Source: Epiperipatus broadwayi
Lineage: Eukaryota; Onychophora; Udeonychophora; Euonychophora; Peripatidae
Direction of reading: 5' to 3'
Assembly (NCBI GenBank): GCA_028023455.1
Contig: JAQFVV010012534.1
Coordinates: 2,898,558 to 2,962,557 of the forward strand
Length of the DNA stretch: 64,000 nt
A model generated the notes under the pieces. It saw nothing but the letters and a program-made list of their open reading frames with translations. It did no database searches and was not told where the DNA came from. The position numbers were made by a program, and so were the translations under genes. Shown here in pieces: positions 1 through 13,479 of the stretch; within the stretch, counting starts at the first letter, position 1; every line of letters starts with the position of its first letter.

Positions 1-69
1 ATTAAAAAAGGTATATGTAGTACACATGTGATTTGAATCTTGAAAGTGCCATCTATAATTTTTATACTA

Positions 70-782
70 TTTAATTCATTGTTACATTGATGAAAAAAAC
101 TGAACTCACATCTACAGGACTTAAGCATTCTTGCTGAACTGCTATGAGAAAAGACCATTATCATATCAAACATTGCAAGTTTATTTTCTGTTGAATTACT
201 ATTAATAGAATATGTTTTCAGTTAAGGTTTGAATCTTTTATTCAAAAGTATTATTTTTGATTATGTAGATTTGACTCATACACACACACACACACACACG
301 ACAGATTTGTATAATCTCATCCTTATTTAATTGCTATAAAAAGATCAATCTCACATCAAACATATAATTTTCATTTCTATTTAAATATTATTAATACAAT
401 TCATTTAAAGTAAATATTTTAATCCTTAACTTTTCAATCTTATTTTTAATAATGTTCCTGCCACCAAGATTCAAACAGACACAGGGCAAAGCTGTATTTA
501 GTCATATTTCTCAAGGAGCTCTGAACAATTGAACCAATATTAAATATACAATAGAACTATTAAAAAATATGAAATAAATTGAAAGAATATGAAATCTTCA
601 AAGCATATATTATTTTTATTATATTTAATACATTGTTATGGTAATAAAAAAGTTGGAACCAATTTTTGCCTAACAAATGTTTTGGGCTTAACAATCATTG
701 TTCAACTGCAATGAGGAAAAAACCCATCCCACATCAAACATAGAATCTTCACTTTCATTTAAAAACTATGAATATAATTTAT
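70..782 (+). repeat. Diverged direct repeat, two long copies and one partial
   Basis: About 70-215 and 628-782 align by eye as old direct copies. Both run from 'cattgtta' through a poly-A stretch, an 'aactgc.atgag.aaaa' block and a 'catcaaacat' block to an A/T-rich end. A third partial copy lies at about 329-408 ('catcaaacat' plus flanks). No coding content or termini were recognised. It may be a decayed non-autonomous element or an old tandem duplication. Confidence 0.4.
280..299. repeat. (AC)n microsatellite
   Basis: Ten uninterrupted AC dinucleotides lie in AT-rich DNA. Confidence 0.9.
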
Positions 783-3700
783 TTGATTAACAAAAATATT
801 GAGTCCAAAAAAAGTTTTCACGGAGATTGGTTTGATTTTTTCATCACTATTGATATTGTCATTTTATCTATTCATTTAGATTTGGACAAAGATATCCAAC
901 TTAAAAAAGTCAAAACAGTTCTTAATCTTAAAAATGGAAAGTCTGCACTTCCAACTTATTATAACAAAATATCTTTAAAAAATAGATAAAACTAGTAAAA
1001 ATGCTGTAAAAAATATTAAAAAAAGTTAACTGAATCAAAAAATAAAGGGCATGTATCCATATTTTAAATGTCCATAAAGCAGTTTGATCAGCTGGATATC
1101 AGAACAACTCACCTCTTATTTATAACCAAATATTATACATATATCAAATCAGTAATGTTTAATAAAAACTAAAATATATTGCAATTTAAATATTTGTAAA
1201 TAATTATATATATATTGTGACCATTTATTTTGTGTAAAAAATAAATACAGGTACAATCTAGTATCTTTATTATTATTATTATTATAATTCTAAACGGTTG
1301 GCTGATATTATCTCTATTAACTTGATTGAGTAACTTAATACTCTATTTTATGTATTTAAAGCTGTATAATTGCATTTTATTTATTTAAAAATATGTCAAT
1401 ACCTAGGTTGCTATCTACCCACTCATTAACTTTGAAAAATTAAGCCCAACTTTCATAAATTTATTTATTGTTAACTTCCTAGTCCAAACCAACCCCCCCC
1501 CTCTTTTTATTACTATTCTAAATTAGACAACTTTAATTTCAAATGTTTTAATTAACAAATAATTGTATTGTTAAAAAAAGAGAAAATGTTTTTTTTTTTT
1601 ACTCCTAAAAAAAATCCTTAAAATCACTTTTCTCTGTATTTATTTAAATTATATGTAAATCATTTCCAGTGCAAATCTTTTAGATTCTTGTCAATTATAA
1701 TAAACCCCTTCCTGATAATTGCCCTAATTGGAATTACATGTTACTCTCAAATAAGTATAAAAGGGGCAATTTTAAAAGTATTTGTTCATCATCACTATCA
1801 ATTGGTCACTTTAATATTATTTTGCTTGCTGAATTCTACAGCCAATTTAATTAAGTTTTAATTGTTTTGGAGGACAAAACAATATGTCTAGTTAAAAGAA
1901 GACTTATCTGAGCATTCAATCTCCTTTCAAGTTGTGCTATTTTATTTTAATCTCTCTAAATTTCTACAAATGGAGGAAAATAAAACAATTTTCTATGTAG
2001 ACAGGAAGAATTATATATGTCTAGTTATCTTGCAAACTTTTTCAATTTTACTCACTCTTATTGTAATAGATTATTTGAAACTAGAAACTTATTATACTAT
2101 TTTACCATGAACTATATTGATTTTATTTAATTAATCTATGACTAAGATGTTTATGGATCATTATAAAATATAATTATAGATTTACATTTATTATATCTTG
2201 CTTATTTTTATACCTGTATTAAAATATATGCTTCACTTTAAAATACCTTATTATTGAAATAATTACATTTGGATATATGTATTGATTTATAATGAAGTTG
2301 TTATATTAATGAACCCACTCTTATATATACATTTGCAACCTATTTATGTATAATTCATTTATATTATGCATTTATAACTTATCTGTCATGATTACAAAAC
2401 TCCTTTATTTGGATGTAACTTTAATATATGTTTTCATTGCTAGATATATTCAATTTGTTCTTTAATTTAAATAATCACTTTAATCTTTGCAAAGTTACAA
2501 GATTCTGGTAAAAGCTCCTTCCATTACACAGTCAACATGATTTTATGAAATCTCTCAAAAGAAATCCTTATCCTATTGAATGATTTTATCAAACATAAAC
2601 TCATTATTACAGAAAAATCTCCAATGATCTAGTGAGAATACATATTATCATTTGGAATTGTTCTTGAAAATGTGCTCTTAAACAAGTAAAACAAGATAAA
2701 CTGTTATCAAAGTAATCAAACTCATAATTGGGGGGAACCCATATTCAGTCTAAAAAATAAGAAAAAAACCATATAAGATTTTTATGGAAGTCTCTGATAT
2801 TTTATTATTATGATATTTAAAATATCATATGCATTTAATATTTTATTAATCTCATTCTGTTTGTTCTTTATTTGGGTATATCCAAAATTTGTATGTATTG
2901 TTTTTTGAAAGACCATAACAGGGAACTTATGTATGCTTTATAAATGTTTATAAGGGTAGGATTGCTACTTAGATATATATGGTATATTTTGCTTTGGATT
3001 TGTGTATAATTTCTATTATTGTTATCATAACTTTAAAATTAACTATTTATTTATTTTTCATGTATAGTTTGTATTGGCATTTTGATTATATTTTGCTATA
3101 TGCATTATAAATATAAGTAGATGTGATGTAATATTTGCTACTTATTTATTGGTTCAATGCCTTACTTGTCATTATTGGTATCTCCACCTGATATCATGTA
3201 TTTATTATGGGAATTACACAAACGATGTTATTTGTTAGGCCTTTTCCATATGTTAGCTGTAGATACTAATGGCAGACTTGTATATGAGTAGCATCAAGCC
3301 AGACTTGTTTTCTCACCATTGTTTCCCAGAAGTATTTAATTATTCCAAGTTGTGTATCATAAGAATCATTTGCATGATTATGCTTTGCCACTCTTTATTA
3401 CATATTTTCAAATGATCTTGTGTCGAGTAAAGTATTGAGTTTGTATTCCCTTACTCTACAAGCTTTAGTTATCCAAGACTAATACAACATACTTCTTTAC
3501 ATTTTGTAGTTCAAATTATAAATGATATATTAGGAAATTATACACTAATTTCAATGTAGATTTGTCTTATTATTTCACTAGCTATAGTTGTATTGTTTGT
3601 CAATTCAAATGCACTCATTAACCTTGGCGTATATCAATATTCATTAAATTCAAGCTGCAGGAGGTTTCTCCTTATTTATTTATTTATTTTTATAATCTAA

Positions 3701-5293
3701 ATATACTACAGGTAATATATTATATGTGCATTATATGCAATTTATGTATTAATTGGTGTTAAGGTTTCTTTAATTTATTTTTATTGTAAATAGTAGTAGT
3801 AAATAATTTATTTTTTTTTGTTAAATTGTAAACTAAAAAAATATATATTTAGCCTTTGTAATAAATATTAATTTTATTCTTTGATTACATCTCTTTGTTT
3901 GTTGCCATCAGTCACATCTGTAAATCAGAAAATCCATTTAAATAGTAAAAGTTTTTAAAGTGTATATAAGAATACATATTATTTTTAAAATTGTCATATT
4001 GATACAATTTATAGAATCCATTATACATGCAACCAGATTTATATAAGATTACTTTATTGATGCTTTTATTGCTAAGAATACTTAGTGATGTATTTGGTAC
4101 AACAAAATACCTTTAACCTACTACATCACTTTAGCTTTGCTGCTGTCAGATAATTATTTTAAATTTTAACAAAACTTGACTTTGTTTAGCCAGTACTTTA
4201 AGAGCCAACAAAAAAAAATTAGAGTTAATCTTTGCTAGATAATGTTATATTTAAACCCATCTCTAGATAAATCTGTACTTCATTATACAAATAAAATGTT
4301 GATAATATGTCAAGAAAATAAAAAAGTGTTTGTGTCACTTATTGCTGCTAATTAGTTAATTATTTTAAATTATCACTGCAAAAGTAATATTTTTTTACAA
4401 CTGAATTATTTAATATTTAAGAACCTGAGATTATTATTACTGTTCATTGTTATTGTTTGTAGAATGTAACTATGAATTATTAAATTGGTCTATCCATACC
4501 TGCAAAATAATGTAGTAATTACTGTGTGCTTATACAATGAGAGAACTTATTTAGTTACTGTTCACTTATCCTATGAAAGGACCTACCTAAGGTTGTATGT
4601 TTATTTAATACATTAGAGATCTTGTACTGATTTAGACCCATGTTTCTTTATAAGGTCACTCTCTGGAAGGTTATAATATATATCTTGCTAACTTTTCTTA
4701 GACAAATTGCAATTCAATTAAATTATAAGTGGTAAAAATGCTTAAATAAGGAAATCTTAAGTTTCAATATTTGTTATAATATTACACTAAGCTACTATCA
4801 AAACATCAATCTTGATATAATCATAGCAAAAAAATAAAATTCCTTGCTGCTGTAAGTCGACATTGGCTGCAATGTTAACAACTATACCATGACCACATAT
4901 TATTGACTAAATTCTCATAATTCATTGGCATTAAAAAAGGAATGATGCCACCATAAGTCAACATCAGCTGCAAGTCATGTCAAATGTCAGAGTTAGAAGA
5001 AAATTTTCATCCTAAAACATATTAAGACCAAGATATGGAAAACAGCTTAACAATGTTAAAACTTAAACTTTTCTTATTTAAACATTCCTAGTGTTTATAA
5101 TTTAATAGAATAATATTTGTTAAATAATAAATAACGCATCTTATATGTAACTTGGAAAGAAAGTACCTGAAACTTCCACTGAGCTATAGAACGTTTGCAA
5201 TTTTTTATTTATTTTTTAACCATCGATCTGTCTAAAAGATCAGATGAATAATGTAAGATAGAAATAATCATTTGCTTTTGTCACTGAATATGT

Positions 5294-5342
5294 GAATAAC
5301 TGATGAGTGCTGGTTCAGTATGAAATAGGTATATCAAAGATC
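5294..5342 (+). ncRNA. Degenerate hammerhead ribozyme, copy A
   Basis: CUGAUGA is intact. Stem II GUGCU/AGUAU gives five pairs (two G-U) around a five-base loop, and GAAA follows. The 5' strand of stem I (CCAA in other copies) is lost, and stem III carries two or three extra bases. The strand that should follow the cleavage site reads 'TCAAAGATC' instead of 'TTGGAGATC'. It is probably inactive. Confidence 0.45.
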
Positions 5343-5440
5343 ATTTAGCTTTTTCACATGTATGCGGTCACGTTTATTGATTGTATAACATGGAGTAGAT
5401 AGTTGAAGGGAGCTTGAAAGTCTGAGTTCAAATCCCTTCT
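5294..5440 (+). repeat. HHR-SINE copy A (3' portion)
   Basis: This is a 5'-truncated member of a SINE-like family also seen at 6012-6350, 18574-18876, 24390-24715 and 24725-24940. It starts near a hammerhead-like core (CTGATGA at 5300-5306, GAAA at 5322-5325). It continues through the family-specific 'tttttcacatgt' block and ends just after a Pol III B-box-like motif (AGTTCAAATCC, about 5420-5430). No clear A box is present. A tRNA-derived 3' part is inferred from the B box only. Confidence 0.55.
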
Positions 5441-6011
5441 AATATTTGCTTAAGTAAAATTTAAATGTCAACGTATTTTAATTTGTATTTATAAATATAA
5501 AATTGTGGATCTATAAACGTTTGGAAATAAGTATTGGATTGGGATGACAATTATTGATATATTGATAATAAAGTTGCATAAATAAAAATTTTATACTTTC
5601 CGATATTTATCATTATAATAAGCTTTTAAAGAATGTCTGTTTAACGAGGTTCTAAAATTATGCTCAAAGATGTATGGTTTTATATGAATATATACAGTAA
5701 ATGTGTAAGTATAGTTTTTAAAACAAATACTATGCCAATAGATATTTAAAACGTAATTATAATAATTTTGTTTTTCTTTTGCAGAGAACAACTTAATGTT
5801 TAGCCAATATTTGATTCATTTAGTTAATGAACGGATTGAATTGTATTCTATTTCATTAAATATTATAATATAAATATACTTTATAAATTATTAAAGCTTA
5901 AATAAATCAAGTAAAATAATCAATCAATAATTAATTATATTTATCTTCACGTTCTTGTTATAAAATTAATTTTATTAAATATTATCTTAATTTAATATAA
6001 TATATAAGGTA

Positions 6012-6350
6012 TTCGAACTCAGACTTTCACATGACCTTCAACTCTCCATGCCATCTCATATTGCTGACCCACCTGATCACACACATGTTGAAAAGATAAA
6101 CAATCACCAATAGACATATCCCTTGCTAAACCAGCAATCATTGGTTAGACCAGATTACTATCTCCACACATATATGCAATCAGTACTCAGCTTTATATTA
6201 AAATAGCCACCCCAGCCCACAACTTTTCAGCCATCCATTAAATTGAAAATCTGATGATGAAACATTCAAAGCCCAATTAGTGCCAAGGTTGTCAACCTAC
6301 CCATGTTGACTTTAGTCATTCTGACCCCTCATGTATTGGAGAATAATCCA
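6012..6350 (-). repeat. HHR-SINE copy B (long copy)
   Basis: This is one of the longest copies. Read on the minus strand it has a 5' block starting 'CATGAGGGGTCAGAATGAC' that is shared with 18574-18876. Then comes a 'TTTCATCATCAGATT' block, the hammerhead region, a 'TTTTCAACATGTGTGTGATC' block and a terminal B box (GAGTTCGAATACC, about 6010-6022). The hammerhead core is mutated (CAAUGAU in place of CUGAUGA, GGGA in place of GAAA), so it is dead. The copy sets the family length at 340 bp or more. Confidence 0.55.
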
Positions 6351-6518
6351 TTTACATACATATGCGAGAAATGGGCAGACCTTTAACACCCTATGTTAAT
6401 ATATGTTTAAAAAAACCTAAAATTAAACAAACTGTGTTCACTATTCCCAAGGAAAGTTAAATTAATAGAAGAATATTAATTTTGTTTTCACTTTTCAAGT
6501 TTATATATACATCCTTAT

Positions 6519-6556
6519 GTCTGTGGATATTGGATGAGTAGGCACTAGATAGGAAT
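6519..6556 (+). repeat. Short fragment of the foldback family
   Basis: About 38 bases match the foldback arm from 'GTCTGGGGATATTGGATG' through 'AGTAGGCACTAGATAGG'. The left edge of the match coincides with the GUC cleavage triplet of the predicted hammerhead in that family. The DNA before it does not match. Confidence 0.5.
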
Positions 6557-6559
6557 TAT

Positions 6560-9255
6560 ATATATATTGTAATGGTATACAATATGCTGTTACATTAATT
6601 TAAAATTAAAATAAAAACTTAAGTTCGTAAATAAAAATTGATTTATTAAAAAGAAAAAACTTAATTTAAAATTTGAAAATTGAAAGTTATATTTAATGTA
6701 TATATTGTCGTGCAGATGGAAAACTTAAACTATTTAAGAAAAAAGTATTTGAAAGTATTTTTTTTTTGTAAAAAAGTAAAAATATAAAGATTGATATTTC
6801 GAAAATAGAAATAATGTTGATTTCTATAATCTTAGAAAATGGAAATGATTGTTTTATTAATTAAATGATTGTTCTAAAGCACACTAGCCCTTGGGGCACT
6901 TGAATAATTAAATGGTCAGATGAGAGAATAAAAATAAATTAAATGACCAATGCAAGCACAAAACCACAGCACGGACTGTAAATGAAACATGAGAGGATTA
7001 GTGACATCTTGCTCATTGAATCTGAAGATTTGCTGATAAGAGGCTAATAAAAGTATAAAACCACAAATTTTTGAATTCAGGGGGGATTATTATTATTATT
7101 GTTATCGGACAGCTGACTTTGAATCTACATATAAACTCTAGCTGTATTGCAGGCTTCACGACATAGAAGTCTGCAATAGATTTAATTCCTGGACAACCAG
7201 CTGAGACCTCCCTATGACAATTATGGACCAAAAAAATGGCAAGTAGTGGCTTCATTTTTTTTAAAGAAACAAAGAACAAACAATCTATGTAAGTGATCAT
7301 GAAGATGGACCTCTAAACCTGCAGAATCCATAAAGTATAAACTTTTACCAATTGAACTTTCTTTTAAATAAATACAGTATAACTTCAATAATTAATCAGT
7401 CCATAAAAAAGTAATATAAATAAATGGACTCTTATCTGACCAAGAATAGAACTCTAAATCAATTATAAATATTTATTTTTATATAAGTTCACTATTTCAA
7501 TCATTTCCATTTTTTTATTATTTATGTTTGTATTTAACTAAGTTATTTATTTCTATCTTTTAACTAAAATGTATTAAATTTAAGTTGGATGTGGATAGCT
7601 ATATAGATTCGTTAAATTATGTTAGTTTTAAGGCTACTTGTCTCGTAGTTAGATCAATGCCGGTGGAGGGATATAGGGGCATTTATATCAATGTAATGTG
7701 AAGCATGTTTAGCATACAGGGCAACATACCCAACTGAATGCATGACCCCAAAGTTGTAGTCATTGCATTGCAATGGATGCAGATGTATTTCCTGTGCCAT
7801 TGACCTCTTCTAGCTCTATGGACAGGGATTATAAGTCGGCAGATAGACCGCGCTCCCCATATGTAGCACTCTTCTTTAATTAATTTATATACATGATTCC
7901 TTCACCAGACAGATGCACATTCATTTACTGGATGAGGATCATGTTCTTCAAATAATATCATGCTGTCAGATGCACATTCCTGTCAGCGTGGTTTTATGCT
8001 AGAATCTTCATATTGCATTGTTTGCTACTATATATCTAGAAGCAGGCATTGGTTTGGCTACAAACTTTTAGTCTGAGATTGAATGATTTGTTTTAAAAAG
8101 TTATTAACTGTGGAATCTATGTAGCCTATCTATACTCAACATGCTAAAGTAAAATATTATTAAAATCTCCAACTGTGTGGACTATTTAAAATTGTAATTT
8201 AAATTTAAAAATTAATGTTAAAATCTAAATATAAATTTTATTCCTCAATTTTAAATGTGCGTTAATAAAATCTGTTGTGTTATTAGTACTGGCAGTGATC
8301 TAGTTTATTTTTTTTATTTTTTATTAAAAATATATTTTAATAATTGTTCTAAAACCTCTGCTACTCCATGATCTAGTGGCAAGGGCTGACGGTCTTAATA
8401 AATAAAAGTTGGATCTTTTTTTAACAGTGCATATCTGCCTACTCTATAAATTTTCTAGCTTCAAATAGCCTAGTGGTGCTCTGTACGGCAGATACGGTAA
8501 GACTCAATTGATTCCATGACCATTATAATATATATATGTATATCTGTTGTCAATTCATTTTTCCATATATTCATTTACTCATTTATCTATATGTCTCTTT
8601 ATCCATTTCTATGTATCTATTTATGTTTCTATAATATAACAATTCTATAAGTTAGATATAAATAAATTAAAAACTGTATGCATAATTCAAAATCATATTT
8701 TAAATTTTTTTGTTAGGGAAAAAACACTAGAATTATTTATTACTTGTAATTATAGATTCGACTATGTCTACCAGTTAATTTAAGAAGAATCTTCCATATA
8801 ACAAATTATCATAAAAAATAGTTATCCATCGTCTATCATTACAAAAAACATAAATAAATAATGAAAAATTATTTATGGTAAGAAAAAAATTAAATATGAT
8901 TTACAAATCAGAAACCCTAAACATTATGCATAAAAACATATTTTAATACAACATGAAAGTCTACCAACAAAAGTAAGAGATGATTATACATACACCATTG
9001 TTATAACAAACTTGAAAACATGACCACAAATTTTCTTTCCTTTCTATCTAAATTTTAAATTTACTATAATGAAAATACTTTTGTTGTGTAGATATATGGT
9101 GAAGCATTATTATAAATATTTTGGACACACATCATTTACATATCTCCAATTAAATTCAAAATAAAATTGGCCTATATCTGGAAAACAGGCATTGAGATTG
9201 TTCTTTAAAAAATTGGAGAAATCAGAAAGACAGAATATAAAATATTTATGGTTAT
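6560..9255. other. AT-rich DNA with two small GC-richer islands, no gene recognised
   Basis: The islands at about 6880-7330 and 7630-7990 are less AT-rich than their surroundings and are probably eroded repeats. The first contains a short (ATT)n and, on the minus strand, a 95-codon frame (7013-7300) with no recognisable domain. At 8340-8530 two stretches resemble a tRNA D-arm ('tagtggcaaggg', 'tagcctagtgg') and may be SINE remnants. I can assign none of these to a family. Confidence 0.5.
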
Positions 9256-9259
9256 TGGT

Positions 9260-9345
9260 TTGCAAAATAGCCTAATTGGATAGAGCATCGACTTAAGATA
9301 GTATTTCAAAAGTATAAAAGACACCAATTCCAACACTACTTTAAT
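9260..9345 (+). repeat. tRNA-derived SINE or tRNA pseudogene relic
   Basis: A perfect match to the Pol III A-box consensus TRGYNNARNNG (TAGCCTAATTG, 9268-9278) lies in a D-arm-like context followed by 'GATAGAGC'. A weak B-box candidate sits about 50 bases downstream (ACACCAATTCC, 9321-9331). The anticodon arm does not fold well, so this is a decayed tRNA-derived repeat and not a functional tRNA. Confidence 0.4.
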
Positions 9346-9349
9346 CAGT

Positions 9350-11300
9350 AGTCAGGTCAGCAATATCTGAAGAAAAGAATAATACAACTCAAAATATTGT
9401 ATTATAGAAGATAATGTATTTTAGAAATTTAAATAAAGTTTAAATTTTTTCAAAAATATTTAACAATTAAAACTAGATGATGAAGATAATACAATATATA
9501 ATTACAAGTAAAATGCTATTATCATAAACTTCTAAACTAATTAGAGGCACCAAATTAGATCATTGTACATTTTTCAATGAAAAAGATATGTTTTTGTTAT
9601 TGTGTTGTTAGCTTTTTATTTATTTTGCTTTAATTTATACAACTTTTTAACATATGTCTGTATAGATCTATAAATTATGTTATGAAAGAGACAAGTTATC
9701 AGCTACATAAGTATTTTAGTTACTTTTGCAACTATTATTTTATAATGCATCTTTACTCCAGTTAGGTGAAAATTCACCATAGAAATAATCATTAATTTGT
9801 ACAATCAGTTCATTCACTACTACAATCTTTAAAAAAATTCAAAACTTTTTTTTAAAAATGCCTACAATTTTTTCAAGATAGTGATCAACGAATGATAGTC
9901 AAGTGACTTCATTAAAGTCATGTCTTCTAAAAATAAAATGATGACATTTACACTAAAAATGTGCAGGAGTTTATTTATTATACACAATACAATATTGTAT
10001 TGATTATAAAATTAAAATACAATTAATGCAGTTTATTTAATTTTTATCCAATGATTTTTCAAAAGCATTCAGTGCTTTCAATTATAATGTATCCATGATA
10101 AAGATTTTTCATCTTTAATGCCACTAAATAAAATAATGCCAGTTTTATTCAACACAATGAGTAGCATATTTTGATCATGTATAGCAACAAAATATATTAA
10201 TATTTAATTATAAAATGTGTATATTAGCTAATCTACATTCATATAAACAGTTTCTTGTATTATAATACTTAAGAATGTTATTTTTCCTATTGCAAGAATA
10301 TGGCAATCATAATAGTCATCATAATTGCAAGTTGTTTTGAGGAAAAAGTGATTTCATGCATTGAGCAACTAATAATCAACTCTTTATGATCAAAGATTAC
10401 TAAACAAAAATTTAAAATATATACTATTTAAATTTTAAATAATAATCTGCTTATTCAAGATAATATTTTATTTTATCATAAACATATATTGGCAAAAGTA
10501 AAAAAAAATGGTTTAATCATTTCTATATATTATTGAAACTATAGAAATCAATTATGCCATAATATTTCTTTACCTACATTTTATTTAATTTGATTGCATT
10601 TTTATAAAAAAAAAAAAAATGATTTAAAAAATTAAAAGTGATCCAAAAAATTTAGTCTTATTGATTAGAAATTACAAAAATGAAAAAAAAAAAAAACAAA
10701 CAAACAAAAAAATATGAATAATTGAACATAAAGTGCATTAAAAAAAAAATAATTTTAAAGTATACATTATGAAATTTTTTTTATATTTAATTTAAAATGA
10801 GCATTGTGATTATTTTCATTCCTTCATGCTTTATTTTAATTCAACAAATCATGATTCAGGAAATATCGTTATGGGCTACATAATAAGCAAAATGGGATCG
10901 GCAATGAAAAAAATATATATTTTTTTCTTTTAAAATTATAGCTACCAAAATGTTTTTGAATAGTATATTTTTTTGTAATAATATATTAAGTAAAATATTT
11001 ATTCACTTTTTTTTAAATGTAAATTTCATTTTCTTAATATACATATGTTTTTAGATATTTTGAATTTAAAGAACAAATACATTTTCCCCATAGGAATTCA
11101 TATAATTGCTTATTTTTTATGTAAGATTTCTTATTAAGATGCATTTTAGGTACTCAATTATTATCGTTAATTGAATTTAAGATGTACTTGTATTATATGA
11201 AAGGCATTATTAATATGATACATTTAAAGAAAACATGAAAATACTAAATAGAATCTTAAATATTAAAGATTTTAATCTTTACACTATATAAGAAAAATAG
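9350..11300. other. AT-rich non-coding DNA
   Basis: No feature was seen beyond A- and T-runs such as those at 10604-10620 and 10680-10700. Confidence 0.6.
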
Positions 11301-11309
11301 TGTAGTGTT

Positions 11310-12335
11310 GAAGACAATAAAACTCTCAAACCCAAACACAGGATAGAGATTTTATAAAGATAAGAGTGGACATATTATCATTAACCTAAATTCTAATTTA
11401 TATAGACCAACATAGAGTGAAGATGTTGCTCTGTTCACTTTTACATCCAATACTTTCTTCATATATTAATATACACAAATCTTTTGATTTATTACAAATT
11501 AATTTTAGAAATTATAGAAACTATGTAACTCTGAAATTTATTTATCAAGCACATAGTGTCTATGAAATTAACTAGAAAGGATTTTCACCTTTTCACATAT
11601 GCACTATACTAATTTATATGAGTTCAATGATGCTAAATTAAGTATAGGAAAATTCTCAATCCCAAACACAATATAGAGACTTTATAAAGATAAAAGTGAT
11701 TATCTTTAACTTAAATTCTAATTTCTATACACCAATCTAAAGTTTCTTTTGTTTGAGTGAGTGAAAATGATATTCTGTCAACATTTACATCTATTATATT
11801 AGAATTTATGTTATCTTTATAATGGCTCTATCTTGTGTTTGGGTTAGAGAGGTTACCTATACTGTACACAGCATTGTTGACTTATATAAATGACTACAAG
11901 GCATATGTGAAAAGGTGAAAATCTTTTCTATTTTATTATATATGTATTATGCACTTGATAAATAAATTTCAGAGTTACATAGTTTCTATTAATTCTGGAA
12001 ATTGATGCATAGTAAATTGAAAGATTTCACTTATATAAATATATAAAATAAAGTAACGGATATAATAGTGATCAGAGTAAAATCTTCACTCTCTTAAACA
12101 ATGATGCTTCAGATTGGCTTATATAAATTAGAATTTAGCTTAAAAATAAGATGAACACTCTTACCTTTATAAAGACACTATCTTGTGTTTGGGTTGGAGA
12201 GTTTTCCTATACCTAACATAGCATCATTGAGTTATATAAATTAGTATAGCACATATGTGAAAAGGTGAAAATCTTTTCTATTTAATTGCATATATACTAT
12301 GCACTTAATGAATAATTTTCAGAGTTAAATAGAAT
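11310..12335. repeat. Cluster of inverted repeat units (MITE-like)
   Basis: A unit of about 170-190 bp starts at 'tttataaagaca.tatcttgtgtttgggtt' and passes through 'cacatatgtgaaaaggtgaaaatc' to 'cagagttacatag'. It occurs on the plus strand at about 11815-11990 and 12165-12335. It occurs on the minus strand at about 11510-11700, and its first part again at about 11315-11375. The strong similarity and alternating orientation point to a foldback or MITE family inserted into itself, or to local inverted duplication. No coding content. Confidence 0.55.
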
Positions 12336-12339
12336 GTTG

Positions 12340-13370
12340 TATTTAGTATTCTTAATCTTTCTCTGAGCAAGTACACCATTCCAATCCCAATCAAAAACAA
12401 GAAATGAAAAGAAAAAACTGCTCTATAAATGAAATTTGCAATTTAAATACAAAATCGTCCACATATAGAACATTCTGGTTCAATTTTTCTGTTGGTTTGA
12501 TATTTTATCATGCTGCTTTTTAATTTCTTCAGCAGAAAACATTTATTTTCCAAATGTTTCAACATTAGATGTAATTATAATTGAACATATTCTATTCTCT
12601 ATCATATCTTCTTAATAGAAACAATCAATATCCCACTTCTTTAAAATTTATTTGAGATAAACCTTATAACATAGATAGTCTTCCTCTTCTACAAATTGCA
12701 TGCTCAATATCACTATAAAAGATCCTTTTAGAAAGTTTTGTTTTTTATATTTATTTTCACATTCAATCCAATAAATTTTTGACTTTATAATAGTGGATAC
12801 TACAGTATCACATCCAGTAGTTGAAAAACATGTGATTGGTTTATTATCTTGCAATTATAGTGTCTTTAAATAAATTTTAGCTAATGTCATCCAAATCACA
12901 ATTCAGACAAAAAAGTTGGTTAAAAAACAGCTTCATATACAGTTAACTTAGTAGCAATAATTATTTATCTGTGAAGAAATATCCTATCTTTTAACTTGTT
13001 AAAAGCAACAACACTAGGACACAGGAATCTATGTTGTATTTTATTATCAAAATCCACCTATCCATTTGTAACACTACCAAGGTATTTAAATTAATTGCCA
13101 TTCTTTAATTCATAATCATCCAAGCTAAGAGTTGCAGAAGATTTTTTTTTATAACTAACGGATAAAGAGTTTGAGGTTTTGAACATTAATTTTAAAACCA
13201 ATGTCTTTACATGTTATATTTAAAACATGAGGTATATTTAGTAAATTTTTTTGGAATTGTCAAAAATCATCAGCTTACTTTAAATCCCTAATCCAGAATA
13301 TACAACTTTAACATTGACTTTAGTATCTCATATTTTTCTCATGGAATTATCAGTTATTTAATAATTATAT
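12340..13370. other. AT-rich non-coding DNA
   Basis: No gene or repeat was recognised. The 68-codon minus frame at 12648-12854 has no recognisable motif. Material upstream of the RTE relic may begin near the end of this block. Confidence 0.5.
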
Positions 13371-13479
13371 TGTTAATATTTACAAATGGCTGCAGAAAGG
13401 AGTTTGCTATTAACTGAAAGGAGACTTTTTGATTTCTCTTAGAGCTCTTAAGCATAAAACAACATTTTGGTATTGGTAA

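Larger units (their letters stand above)
1..5160. other. AT-rich non-coding DNA
   Basis: No gene is recognisable on either strand. Open frames here are short and have the Lys/Asn/Ile/Phe composition expected of chance frames in AT-rich DNA, for example the 73-codon frame at 768-989. The block holds the diverged direct repeat at 70-782, an (AC)10 tract at 280-299 and a short ATT tract near 1266-1285. It could be intergenic or intronic; the sequence does not decide. Confidence 0.7.

Noticed and set aside
768-989. 73-codon plus-strand frame
   Set aside because: AT-driven amino acid composition, no motif, and it overlaps a diverged direct repeat.
6247-6262. Plus-strand CTGATGATGAAAC, which resembles a hammerhead box followed closely by GAAA (also at 24675-24688)
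   Set aside because: There is no room for stem II between the box and GAAA. The sequence is the antisense of a conserved internal block of the HHR-SINE family.
7013-7300. 95-codon minus-strand frame with several cysteines
   Set aside because: The Ile run comes from an ATT microsatellite and no domain or homologous pattern is recognised. It is likely a chance frame in a GC-richer repeat remnant.
11310-12335. CRISPR-like array
   Set aside because: The repeats are long, diverged and in alternating orientation with no uniform spacers, and the window is clearly eukaryotic.
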